From positions 456,590,321 through 456,654,320 of the forward strand of contig CM060990.1 in NCBI GenBank assembly GCA_030765065.1: a DNA stretch of 64,000 nucleotides, given 5' to 3'. Positions 1 through 10,300 of this stretch are shown here, in pieces. The stretch's first letter is position 1, and each line of letters starts with the position of its first letter. Origin of the DNA: Deroplatys truncata. Taxonomy: Eukaryota; Arthropoda; Insecta; Mantodea; Mantidae. A program made the position numbers and the translations under genes. The notes under the pieces are model-generated. The model ran no database searches. It had not been told where the DNA came from and saw only the letters and a list, made by a program, of their open reading frames with translations.

Positions 1-744
1 TTAGTCCGGCAACACTTCAAACACATATGTATTATTTTATAACTTACGCATTATGTTACTAACAATATTTTAAGTAAATTTTAACACACGCACACACAGG
101 AAGAGAGAAAGGAATTGGATACCTCTGTGTGCCTTACTACTAGCAACGAAAAGCTGTTTGATTATCTGTGCTTACAGTTCACAAATGAAGTCAAGGCCAG
201 AAAACCGCCCTTTCTCTGATATCGGTTTGAATAATTAATATTATTCTCCGTACAGAATATCAGCCTTCTAAGCTGACAGATGATTCGATCTGTGTTTCAT
301 AAGGGTGTTGTTTGTGCCATGGTTTTAATTTTCTTACTTTTTTCACCTTCGCATATAAAAAAGTTTTATTCAAGTTTACACGCATTGAAGCCCTTAAATA
401 AAATAGTTTATATTTCGCGAATTTATTTTTCAAGTACCTACTGAAATGCTCTTTCATAATTGTCAACTGCAATTCTTAATACAAAATATTTATATTAGTA
501 TTAAATATTGGAAATTAACAATTTATATAAAGTTGAAGTTATTGTAACCAAATTCGTAATTACAAGTAAGCTTCAGATTGCCAGCATTTAAAAAAAATTG
601 CAGTGTTTGTAAGACTTGTACGTCAGCATTTAATTCTCTTAAATTCAGGGAGTGAAGTAGAATAAACTATATTTAAAACCTATTTTTTATATTGTAAATA
701 CATTTTCAAATTATCATAGGCTTTCACTGTAACATCTCTTAAGT
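1..744. other. AT-rich flank, no recognised gene
   Basis: This stretch is AT-rich with short poly-A/T runs and a short CA run near 88-100. A minus-strand open frame at 260-472 (70 codons, lysine-rich) has no recognisable motif and a composition expected of AT-rich noncoding DNA, so I do not call it a gene. Confidence 0.6.
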
Positions 745-1180
745 GTACCAGGTGGCTCAACAGCGCCGCCTTTCACGTGTGCAGATATTCCTTCGTGCCT
801 TAAAAGAGTTGCAGAACTCAACGGAGCAAATCGAAGTAAACTCAGCTCAGTGGGGAACTGACGTATTAGCATGAGCGTTACCTTCCCTCTACTCTGCTAT
901 CAGCAAAGACGATGAGCGGGTTGCATTCATTGAGAGTCAGTTCCCAGGCTTGCACTAGAGTGTAAAATTGTTGATGATATACAAGAACAGTGTAAACAGA
1001 CCCAAAACGTCATAGAAAGTTTTCCACTTCAGTTACAGGGACTTTATTTTCCAGGAAATAAACTCACCTTCTAAAATGACAAATAATTAAAATGTCTTTA
1101 TTGGATCTATCACCATGCGCCCATAGCTATATTTTCATTGTGTTTACGCTGTTCTTATCTAACATTGCGGATTCTAGCTA
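745..1180. repeat. Dispersed repeat, inverted partner at about 27840-28240
   Basis: The segment matches 27840-28240 in reverse complement. Shared landmarks are GGTGGCTCAACAGCGCCG (751-768) against CGGCGCTGTTGAGCCACC at the far copy, AGCGAAAACGATGAGC-type text, AACAGTGTAAACAGACC, and a CATAGCTAT block. Divergence is substantial, with many substitutions and indels, so this is an old pair. It lies just outside the giant palindrome on each side. It may be an unclassified transposable element that happens to sit on both sides, or a remnant of a wider inverted duplication. I see no protein similarity. Confidence 0.6.
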
Positions 1181-1308
1181 TTGTAGAGTTAAATGAAATC
1201 ATTATTTTTGTTATCATCATAATGGCCATAATTTGTTTATTATAATATTATTATTATCGCCAGTACCATTATTATCTAACTGTACTGTTATGCTGGCTTC
1301 ACTCATAG

Positions 1309-1314
1309 AATAGG
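1309..1314. repeat. 6-bp target site duplication, left (AATAGG)
   Basis: AATAGG directly precedes the first base of the inverted terminal repeat (AGTAGAAATA). The same six bases directly follow the other end at 26037-26042. A 6-bp duplication with ends beginning AG is the published hallmark of Polinton/Maverick integration. Confidence 0.8.
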
Positions 1315-2180
1315 AGTAGAAATAAAAGGTATGTTCTGGCGCAAGGGAAGATGCCGACAATCGATAAGGTTCTTTGTTCTACGCCGACAAGCCCGCCCCC
1401 TCCCTTTGAGGGCTCACATGCCGCCAGGTCTCGTGTCGTTAGGCCCCGCCCCCTCTCGCTTTGTGTGCTTACCTAATGCCGACAGTGTCTGTGCCGACAG
1501 GTCCTAACCCCTCCCCCCGTGCGTTCTACTGTGGCGTCCTGACTTCAGGGAATTGTTTTATTGAGGCCTGCCGCCCCTCGGCAAATTAATTAGGTAATGT
1601 TCGTCAAACATTTTTTTATGACTACTAATGCACGCATATCTAAGGCTCCTCGAGCAACTAAGTTTTTTGAATAATGAATTGTTGACTCGAGTGTGAGTAT
1701 AAGTAGTCTGCTCACGGGAACAGTCTGTAATGTAATGAAAACACTGCAGCCTTCTTCTATTTGGGGAAAGCGCTTGTCCATTAGCTGGCCATGTTAGACG
1801 CTTTCACCACATTAATAGACTTTTAAGTTTGCATTCCGGATCTGTTTACGTACATTAGCGAACAATAACCTACTTCTGCATGGTGGTAACGGTGACCTAC
1901 ATTAGCTGACCACGTTAGACGCTTTCACCACATTAGCGAACAATGTCAGTAATTGTTTTCCTAAGTGCTCTGCCCAACACTCAACACTTCAGATCTTAGC
2001 GATGGAAATGATATAAAAAGCAGCAGCTTCTCCAATGAGTTCCAAGTTGACCAGGATGGCCAGGATCGAATCCTACGAGTGATTACAAATTCAGCTTCTA
2101 ATAACTCACAGACTAATTACGATAAAGACGTCAAATAAAGTTTATTACATTAATGTCATTAGATAGTTTCTTGTGAATGT
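1315..2180. repeat. E1 left terminal block
   Basis: Outer part of the long inverted repeat, mirrored at about 25160-26036. A GC-rich core (about 1336-1570, with GCCCGCCCCCTCCC) is followed by AT-rich DNA. A short motif, TTAGACGCTTTCACCACATT, occurs at about 1795 and again at about 1915, and both copies are mirrored in the right arm near 25420-25560. No coding potential is recognised; the 63-codon frame at 1590-1781 on the minus strand overlaps these repeats. Confidence 0.75.
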
Positions 2181-3900
2181 ATATTTGGGTACATGGTGTC
2201 CAGGGTTCGAATACCGATAAAATGTAATTTAATTATAAATTTAATAACTCCTAAACTAATTAAGATAAAGACACCAAATAAACTTTATTGCATTTATGTT
2301 ATTAGGTAGTATCTTGTGGATGTACACTTGGGTACCTGGCATTCTGGGTTCAATCCTTAATTTTTTAAATCGTCATTATCTCAGAAACTAAGAGAGGTAG
2401 AGGAGTGAACCAAAGCATGATTGATAGCTCCTATGATGGGTAATTAATACTGTATATAATTTTCAATCAGTTGTCCTTATTTCGAATCCCGATCTTTCAA
2501 TCACTTACTTATTTTTCTCTATACTCTAGAATATATCACTTAGATTGATGCTGTAACTGCATACAGCACCTTTAAACATATCAAACTAATATTGTAAATA
2601 ATTTTGTTTCTGGTATCCAGGGTTCGAATACGGATAAAATGTATTTTAGTTATAAATTTAATAACTTCTAAACTAATTAAGATAAAGACGCCAAATAAAC
2701 TTCATTGCCTTTATGTTATTAGGTAGTATCTTGTGGATGTTTAGTTAGATACCTGACGTTCTGGGTTCGATCCTAATGTTTAAATCGTCATTATCTCAGA
2801 AACTAAGAGAGGTAGAGGAGTGAACCAAAGCATGACTGATAGCCCCTATGATGGGTAATTAATACTGTATATAATTTTCAATCAGTTGTCCTTATTTCGA
2901 ATCCCGATCTTTCAATCACTTACTTATTTTTTCTCTATACTCTAGAATATGTCACTTAGATTGATGCTGTAACTGCATACAGCACCTTTAAACATATCAA
3001 ACTAATATTGTAAATAATTTTGTTTCTGGTATACAGGGTTCGAATACGGATAAAATGTAATTTAGTTATAAATTTAATAACTTCTAAACTAATTAAGATA
3101 AAGACGCCAAATAAACTTCATTGCCTTTATGTTATTAGGTAGTATCTTGTGTATGTCTAATTAGATACCTGACGTTCTGGGTTCGATCCTAATTTTTAAA
3201 TCGTCATTATCTCAGAAACTAAGAGAGGTAGAGGAGTGAACCAAAGCATGATTGATAGCTCCTATGATGGGTAATTAATACCGTATATAATTTTCAATCA
3301 GTTGTCCTTATTTCGAATCCCGATCTTTCAATCACTTACTTATTTTTTCTCTATACTCTAGAATATATCACTTAGATTGATGCTGTAACTGCATACAGCA
3401 CCTTTAAACATATCAAACTAATATTCTAAATAATTTTGTTTCTGGTGTCCAGGGTTCGAATACCGATAAAATGTAATTTAATTATAAATTTAATAACTCC
3501 TAAACTAATTAAGATAAAGACGCCAAATAAACTTTATTGCGTTTATGTTATTAGATAGTATCTTGTGGATGTGTAATTAGATACCTGACGTTCTGGGTTC
3601 GATCCTAATGTTTAAATCGTCATTATCTCAGAAACTAAGAGAGTTAGAGGAGTGGACCAAAGCACGATTGATAAGTTCTATACTGGGTGATTAATGCTGT
3701 ATATAATTGCCAATCAGTTGTGCTTGATTCGATTCCTCATCTTTTAATGACCTCCTTAATTTTCCTCTGTACACTAGAATATATCACTTAGATCGATGGT
3801 GTACCTGCATACAGCTTTGTTTAACATGTTGAGCTAATATCATAAATTATTTTGTTCAGGGTGTTCTGGGTTCGAATACCGATTCAATGAAATTTATTTA
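2180..3900. repeat. 416-bp tandem repeat, about 4 units (left arm)
   Basis: The landmark GGTGTCCAGGGTTCGAATA or a close variant recurs at about 2195, 2611, 3027, 3443 and (weaker) 3861, giving a period of 416 bp. Each unit has three GGTTCGA-like sites: CAGGGTTCGAATA, CTGGGTTCGATCC and TTTCGAATCCCGATC. These resemble the pol III B box (GGTTCGANTCC). Units in the middle are nearly identical and the edge units are diverged, as expected for unequal exchange. The mirrored array is at about 23470-25160. Confidence 0.9.
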
Positions 3901-4720
3901 CAAATTTAATAACGCGTAATCTAATTTAGATAGACATGTCAAGGTAAACGCAAAGAGAGTACCTAGTCCTTACATATCGTTATCATGACAAATATTACTT
4001 TAAAGTACTCAGATCGATTCCCGAAGGGATGATTTCATATATCTTCAAGGCTAGGGATCAAATCAGGTTCTAATAAAGATTAAATGCTTGATGCTGATGT
4101 GGGGGAGCTAAAATACATTTATTAAAAGTATTACCCGGTTCGATTTAGAAGCTTAGAATCTGTGCAACTATGGAAAGATTGCTTTACTCGTGATTGTAGT
4201 TAAATGTAATGGGCTTTCTGTGAGAAGATGGAAAGGAAGAATTGAAAAGGGAATGAAAACATGAGATAATTAAGTAAATAAGGGGAAAATCTTCTCGTTA
4301 CCTTTTAAGCTTTTACTTTAAGTATTGTGATAATACAGCTGGAATTAACCTTGGTACAATAGGTGGGGGTGGTGGTAGGCTTTGAATTTGAAATATATGT
4401 CTGAATGAGCGTGGGAGAATGCTTCTCTTGCTGGTGTGACAGCATAAGCAGGTAGTTATGAGATGAGTTTAAACGTGTTTGATGCTGTCAGACATCATGT
4501 CTCTAGGTGTGACGTCATAAACATCATGCTTTAGGGCGTGAGGTTATATGGCTGAGATTAATACACGTTGAGTGATCATATACAGCTGGTTATGGAGCGA
4601 GTTTATGATTGATCTAAAAGGTTCGTGCTCCCTCTATAAATATGTTATAGGGGAAAGGATGCTCTCCTGAAACATTAGGTCTCTAGACAGAAATTGTTCA
4701 CAGAGACGGAGACGTCAGGA
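3900..4720. other. E1 left arm spacer, no gene
   Basis: Mirror of about 22620-23470. It includes TTCGTGCTCCCTCTATAAATA (about 4625), a GGTGGGGGTGGTGG run (about 4362), and CATCATGTCTCTAGGTGTGACG near 4493. The block around the last motif also recurs in E2 near 63230. I see no coding frame. Confidence 0.7.
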
Positions 4721-5036
4721 TGGATGGGTGCATCTTATATATGAGAGAGGTAGGGGAATATGAGGAGAAGCGCTAGACTAGTCAGGAATATCTGAATGAC
4801 AGAGTATACGTCTATATGGGAAAAGATAGGGAAAACGAAGGTAGGTGCTAGGTTGAGAGAGTCTTCAAGGAGGAAAATGCATTTATATGAGAGCGCTAGG
4901 GCATACGAGGAGAGATGCTAGTCTAGACATGGTTTGAGGAGTAGAGTATACGTTTATATGGGAGAAATATGGAAAACGGGAGAGATACAAGGATAGACAA
5001 GGTTGAAGGAGGAGAAATGTAGGTTTATACTGTAAT
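4720..5036. repeat. Purine-rich minisatellite, about 70-80 bp unit (left arm)
   Basis: Diverged repeats share TTTATATGGGAGA, AGGGAAAACGAAGG, TGCTAGNNTAGACA and AAGGAGGAAAATGC. The plus strand is strongly purine-rich. The mirrored, pyrimidine-rich copy is at about 22030-22620, and a longer version with well over a dozen units occurs in E2 at 56150-57420. Confidence 0.8.
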
Positions 5037-5190
5037 ATAGAGAGTAATTCGATTATAAAACTTTTCTCATCCAGCGTTACAACACTTTTATATACTTATT
5101 TTCTAAACCTTACAAACTTTATATATGTTAAACACTAGTGCGCGAGACGAAGAGGGACAAACTGTATATCGGTTTACAGTGAAGTATACG
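5037..5190. repeat. Conserved Polinton subterminal block (copy 1)
   Basis: A block starting TAGAGAGTAATTCGATTATA and including CAACACTTTTATATAC and ACAAACTGTATATCGGTTTA. It recurs in reverse orientation at about 21900-22035 and in forward orientation at 58390-58545 (E2). It is the best-conserved sequence shared by the three arms and marks the transition from minisatellite to inner arm. Confidence 0.8.
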
Positions 5191-5224
5191 TCCTAACCTA
5201 TTCCCACCTTGTTTGTTCTGGATC

Positions 5225-5390
5225 TTTTCATTCCTACCATCATCTAACGTAACAAGACGTAACACAACGTAACATAACAGCATGACAAGACGTCATACTA
5301 AGTAACATAACCACGCAACATCACGTGACATCTCGTAACCAGAAACGTTACGTGAAAGCACCTATGTAACCAAGTAACAAAACGTAAGAA
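5225..5390. repeat. Degenerate GTAAC-rich short repeats
   Basis: Irregular repeats of ACGTAACA-type words, for example AACGTAACAAGACGTAACAC. They lie at the position that in E2 (58620-59075) holds a much larger array of the same words. The 21-bp satellite unit of E1 (…CTATGTAACAAC…) also carries the GTAAC word. Confidence 0.6.
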
Positions 5391-5399
5391 CTACACTCT

Positions 5400-6100
5400 A
5401 TGTGAAGAGTCGCTCACTTTGTAGGACTACAGGCGATTATGAAAATGAAGACGATATAACACAGAAATACCATAAATGTAGAGTTCTTAAATTCTGCAAG
5501 TGTAATAAAGCTACTTCCAAGTGCACTGTTTGTAAGAAAATGCACAAAGAAACCTGATTATAAATGTGTCAATTGTGTAGAGTATGAACTAGCTAAAATT
5601 GCTGTAAACGTGAATAATTCAATTTTTTTCTATGCAATTAAAACTAAGTAAACTCCCTCATTTGCTTTCTCTTGTTTGGGTTTTATGGTTTCAATGAAAT
5701 TTATTTATTTTTTAATAATTGATATTATTTGTGTTTTGTTGCAGAATTCACAATTCAGCATTTTAACTGGCATATAAATCATGTAAAAACATGAAAATAT
5801 TCTAATTGAATACAAATATAAATTTGAAATAATGATGCAGAATGTTAATGTTATATGGTAGGGGTCAAAATGGTCTTCTGGATGTTAGAAAGGGTAGGGA
5901 AAGGTCGGGCTGTCCTAGCGTTAATTGATAAATTAGAAAACTAGCAGTTCAGGGATTAACAAAGGCTTGAATCAATTCATATCTAAGAAACAGAACACAA
6001 TGTATTGAGATAAATTACATAAATAAGAAAAAATGAAACAATGGAAAAAACATAACACTTTACAAAAAGTAATGCAGACAACATTTATTTTATAAACATT
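5400..6100. other. Unique left-arm segment with a cysteine-rich coding relic
   Basis: This is part of the 1.7-kb segment present only in the left arm. On the plus strand, about 5470-5625 reads as a cysteine-rich stretch containing CKCNKATSKCTVCKK and then, after a frame change, YKCVNCVEYELAK, with stops between. This suggests a degenerate zinc-binding fragment, but I cannot assign a family. The rest (5640-6080) is AT-rich and empty. A short T-rich tract ending GTTTTGTTGCAG (about 5730-5743) looks like a splice acceptor but has no supporting exon. Confidence 0.4.
6084..6089 (-). terminator. Possible polyadenylation signal AATAAA
   Basis: TTTATT on the plus strand reads AATAAA on the minus strand, about 20 bp beyond the stop of the small frame at 6107-6310. 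It would suit a transcript running leftward from the zinc-finger ORF. AATAAA is frequent in AT-rich DNA, so this is weak. Confidence 0.35.
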
Positions 6101-6106
6101 ATGCTA

Positions 6107-6310
6107 TTACATTCCTTCACAAAAAAACATACATATTTCCCAAAGACAAAGGTGATAGTCTAGACATTCTAAACACCCAGTTATATAATCATATACATCA
6201 CACAGAAAGAGACCTGCATTATCAGTAAAAAAACTAAACATCTCAACAATGTCTGGGTGATGTATTTTATAAGTACACGTTTTTGATATTTCAAAGTTCC
6301 TGTTAACCAT
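6107..6310 (-). CDS. Small hypothetical protein, 67 aa
   Basis: An open frame of 67 codons starting MVNRNFEISK lies 34 bp downstream of the 155-codon ORF on the same strand. It is rich in aromatic and cysteine residues (…DYITGCLECLDYHLC…), which might indicate a metal-binding or membrane-associated peptide, but no motif is recognised. An alternative is that it is the diverged 3' region of the upstream gene's transcript. No counterpart exists in the right arm. Confidence 0.25.
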   Translation of the reverse strand: MVNRNFEISKTCTYKIHHPDIVEMFSFFTDNAGLFLCDVYDYITGCLECLDYHLCLWEICMFFCEGM

Positions 6311-6344
6311 GGCCGTAATTGATTAACACAATTTCTCGATCCTG

Positions 6345-6812
6345 TCATGCTATAACTTTAGAAGCTTTCAGCTTACTTATAATTTCCTCAATCTCTTGTG
6401 TGTGACTATTATTACCAGCGTCCCTCGACGCAATTAGTAACCTCAATATATTTACTAGTCTATTCGGATTTTCAAGCTTAGATATCACTGAATCGTCATC
6501 ATATGAAGATTTCATATTCTCGTAACTTCCGATGTATCCAGATTTTTCACCAACAGTAGTCTCCAGTGAAGGACAGAGGCTTGATCCGGTATAACATCCC
6601 CCTCTATACATCGTCGGATCTTCGAGTGTAGGGGAGAGAGTCGATTCGGTATAACATGTTGCTCTATGAAGCTTAAACCTTGACAAAGAACGATTCTTAA
6701 AAACCCGCCCGCATATACAACATCTAATAACGCGTTTTCCTCCATGTGTAATGTATGAAAAATTGTTCTTCTCATTCGTTAGTTGCACAGATTTTCTCGG
6801 GCAGTAGCTCAT
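6345..6812 (-). CDS. Zinc-finger-like protein, 155 aa, unique to the left arm of E1
   Basis: An intact frame from ATG (MSYCPRKSV) to stop. Residues about 29-52 contain CCICGRVFKNRSLSRFKLH followed by RATC, a CxxC…HxxxC arrangement close to a C2HC or C2H2 finger. The middle (about 55-105) has two related short stretches, CYTESTLSPTLE and CYTGSSLCPSLE, an internal duplication. The C-terminal part (about 115-155) is predicted helical, with RLVNILRLLIASRDAGNNS then EIEEIISKLKASK. Small proteins pairing a finger with such a helical tail occur in Polinton-like elements, but this comparison is from memory of general patterns and is not proven. It is the only clean frame of this size in E1 outside satellite DNA. 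DNA binding at the arms is an inference. There is no copy in the right arm or in E2. Confidence 0.55.
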   Translation of the reverse strand: MSYCPRKSVQLTNEKNNFSYITHGGKRVIRCCICGRVFKNRSLSRFKLHRATCYTESTLSPTLEDPTMYRGGCYTGSSLCPSLETTVGEKSGYIGSYENMKSSYDDDSVISKLENPNRLVNILRLLIASRDAGNNSHTQEIEEIISKLKASKVIA

Positions 6813-6899
6813 TCTAAAACTAAAAGAAATTAAATGAATACGTGAATGCTAACGCTCGAAGGAATTAAAAGCGAATGAATGAATTCATAACACGCAACT

Positions 6900-7361
6900 A
6901 TGTATATATCCAGGATGAGGACGACGGAGGGAATTGCGATCTATGCATAGCATTGGGAAAGGATACTCTCTTGAAACATTAGTCATCTAGACAACTATTG
7001 TTCACGGAGCCCGTAGACGTCAGGTTGAATGGTACAGACCTAATGTTCAAATCTTTAAGGGCACGGACCCCGCCTTTTGCCTGTCATGTATACTAAACCA
7101 TCCTAACAGCGTAACATTACGTTACAACGACACGTAACCAGAACATGGCGAGTGCGAACATGGAAAAAAGGATGCTCTCTGGGAACATTCGTGAAAAAAG
7201 GATGCTCTCTGTAAACACTAGTCATCCGCACAACGGGTTGTCCCTAACATTTCCAGATTTCGGGTCGTTCAACATCGTGACGCGCCCCTGTCATCTACAT
7301 TTCGACGAAATTTTACCTCCTGAATTAAAGTTTGGTGATCTGTATAGACCTGTACAACATG
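6900..7361. repeat. Inner arm block, mirrored at about 21330-21905
   Basis: Shared with the right arm in reverse complement, for example GACGGAGGGAATTGCGATC, TCATCTAGACAACTATTG, CCTTTTGCCTGTCATGTATA and TTACCTCCTGAATTAAAGTT. A frame at 7145-7405 begins ATGGCGAGTGCG and has a partner in the right arm (21361-21615 minus). However, it contains an internal duplication (MEKRMLSGNIREKRMLS) and runs into the satellite, so coding is doubtful. The repeated GGATGCTCTCTG words suggest small tandem duplications. Confidence 0.6.
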
Positions 7362-10300
7362 CATTACGCTATGTAACAGACTCATCACGCTATGTAACAA
7401 CCTGATCACGCTATGTAACAACCTGATCACGCTATGTAACAACATGATCACGCTATGTAACAACCTGATCACGCTATGTAACAACATGATCACGCTATGT
7501 AACAACATGATCACGCTATGTAACAACCTGATCACGCTATGTAACAACATGATCACGCTATGTAACAACATGATCACGCTATGTAACAACCTGATCACGC
7601 TATGTAACAACCTTATCACGCTATGTAACAACATGATCACACTATGTAACAACCCGATCACGCTATGTAACAACCTGATCACGGTATGTAACAACATGAT
7701 CACGCTATGTAACAACCTGATCACGCTATGTAACAACCTCATCACGCTATGTAACAACATGATCACGCTATGTAACAACATGATCACGCTATGTAACAAA
7801 CTGATCACGCTATGTAACAACATGATCACGCTATGTAACAACCTGATCACGCTATGTAACAACATGATCACGCTATGTAACAACATGATCACGCTATGTA
7901 ACAACATGATCACGCTATGTAACAACCTGAGCACGCTATGTAACAACATGATCACGCTATGTAACAACATGATCACGCTATGTAACAACCTGATCACGCT
8001 ATGTAACAAGCTGATCACGCTATGTAACAACATGATCACGCTATGTAACAACCTGATCACGCTATGTAACAACCTGATCACGCTATGTAACAACATGATC
8101 ACGCTATGTAACAACCTGATCAGACTATGTAACAACATGATCACGCTATGTAACAACATGATCACGCTATGTAACAACATGATCACGCTATGTAACAACC
8201 TGATCACGCTATGTAACAACTGATCACGCTATGTAACAACCTGATCACGCTATGTAACAACCTGATCACGCTATGTAACAAGCTGATCGCGCTATGTAAC
8301 AACATGATCGCGCTATGTAACAACCTGATCGCGCTATGTAACAACCTGATCACGCCATGTAACAACCTGAGCACGCTATGTAACAACATGATCACGCTAT
8401 GTAACAACATGATCACGCTATGTAACAACCTGATCACGCTATGTAACAACCCGATCACGCTCTGTAACAACCTGATCACGGTATGTAACAACATGATCAC
8501 GCTATGTAACAACCTGATCACGCTATGTAACAACCTCATCACGCTATGTAACAACATGATCACGCTATGTAACAACATGATCACGCTATGTAACAACAAG
8601 ATCACGCTATGTAACAACATGATCACGCTATGTAACAACCTGATCACGCTATGTAACAAGCTGATCACGCTATGTAACAACATGATCACGCTATGTAACA
8701 ACCTGATCACGCTATGTAACAACCTGATCACGCTATGTAACAACATGATCACGCTATGTAACAATCTGATCAGACTATGTAACAACATGATCACGCTATG
8801 TAACAACATGATCACGCTATGTAACAACATGATCACGCTATGTAACAACCTGATCACGCTATGTAACAACTGATCACGCTATGTAACAACCTGATCACGC
8901 TATGTAACAACCTGATCACGCTATGTAACAAGCTGATCGCGCTATGTAACAACATGATCGCGCTATGTAACAACCTGATCGCGCTATGTAACAACCTGAT
9001 CACGCCATGTAACAACCTGAGCACGCTATGTAACAACATGATCACGCTATGTAACAACATGATCACGCTATGTAACAACCTGATCACGCTATGTAACAAG
9101 CTGATCACGCTATGTAACAACCTGATCACGCTATGTAACAACATGATCACGCTATGTAACAACCTGATCACGCTATGTAACAAGCTGATCACGCTATGTA
9201 ACAAGCTGATCACGCTATGTAACAACCTGATCACGCTATGTAACAACCTGATCACGCTATGTAACGACATGATCACGCTATGTAACAACCTGATCACGCT
9301 ATGTAACAACATGATCACGCTATGTAACAACATGATCACGCTATGTAACAACATGATCACGCTATGTAACAACATGATCACGCTATGTAACAGCATGATT
9401 ACGCTATGTAAGAACCTGATCACGCTATGTAACAACTGATCACGCTATGTAACAACCTGATTACGCTATGTAACAACCTGATCACGCTATGTAACAAGCT
9501 GATCGCGCTATGTAACAACATGATCGCGCTATGTAACAACCTGATCGCGCTATGTAACAACCTGATCACGCTATGTAACAACATGATCACGCTATGTAAC
9601 AACATGATCACGCCATGTATCAACATGATCACGCCATGTAACAACATGATCACGCTATGTAACAACATGATCACGCCATGTAACAACATGATCACTCTAT
9701 GTAACAACATGATCACGCTATGTAACAATCTGATCACTCTATGTAACAATATGATCACGCTATGTAACAACCTGATCACGCTATGTAACAACAAGATCAC
9801 GCTATGTAACAACCTGATCACGCTATGTAACAACATGATCACGCTATGTAACAACATGATCACGCTATGTAACAACCTGATCACGCTATGTAACAAACTG
9901 ATCACGCTATGTAACAAACTGATCACGCAATGTAGCAACCTGATCACGCTATGTAACAACATGATCACGCTATGTAACAACCTGATCACGCTATGTAACA
10001 ACCTGATCACGCTATATAACAACATGTTCACGCTATGTAACAACCTGATCACGCTATGTAACAACATGATCACGCTATGTAACAACCCGATCAAGCTATG
10101 CAACATGATCACGCTATGTAACAACATGATCACGCTATGTAACAACATGATCACGCTATGTAACAACATGATTACGCTATGTAACAACATGATCACGCCA
10201 TGTAACAACATGATCACGCTATGTAACAACCTGATCACTCTATGTAACAACATGATCACGCAATGTAACAACATGATCACTCTATGTAACAACATGATCA

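Noticed and set aside
2180-3900. tRNA genes
   Set aside because: B-box-like words are present, but no cloverleaf, anticodon arm or paired A box could be fitted.
7145-7405. Possible gene conserved in both arms (86 codons)
   Set aside because: It enters the satellite, has internal small duplications, and its right-arm partner differs in frame limits; similarity is at DNA level as expected for inverted arms.
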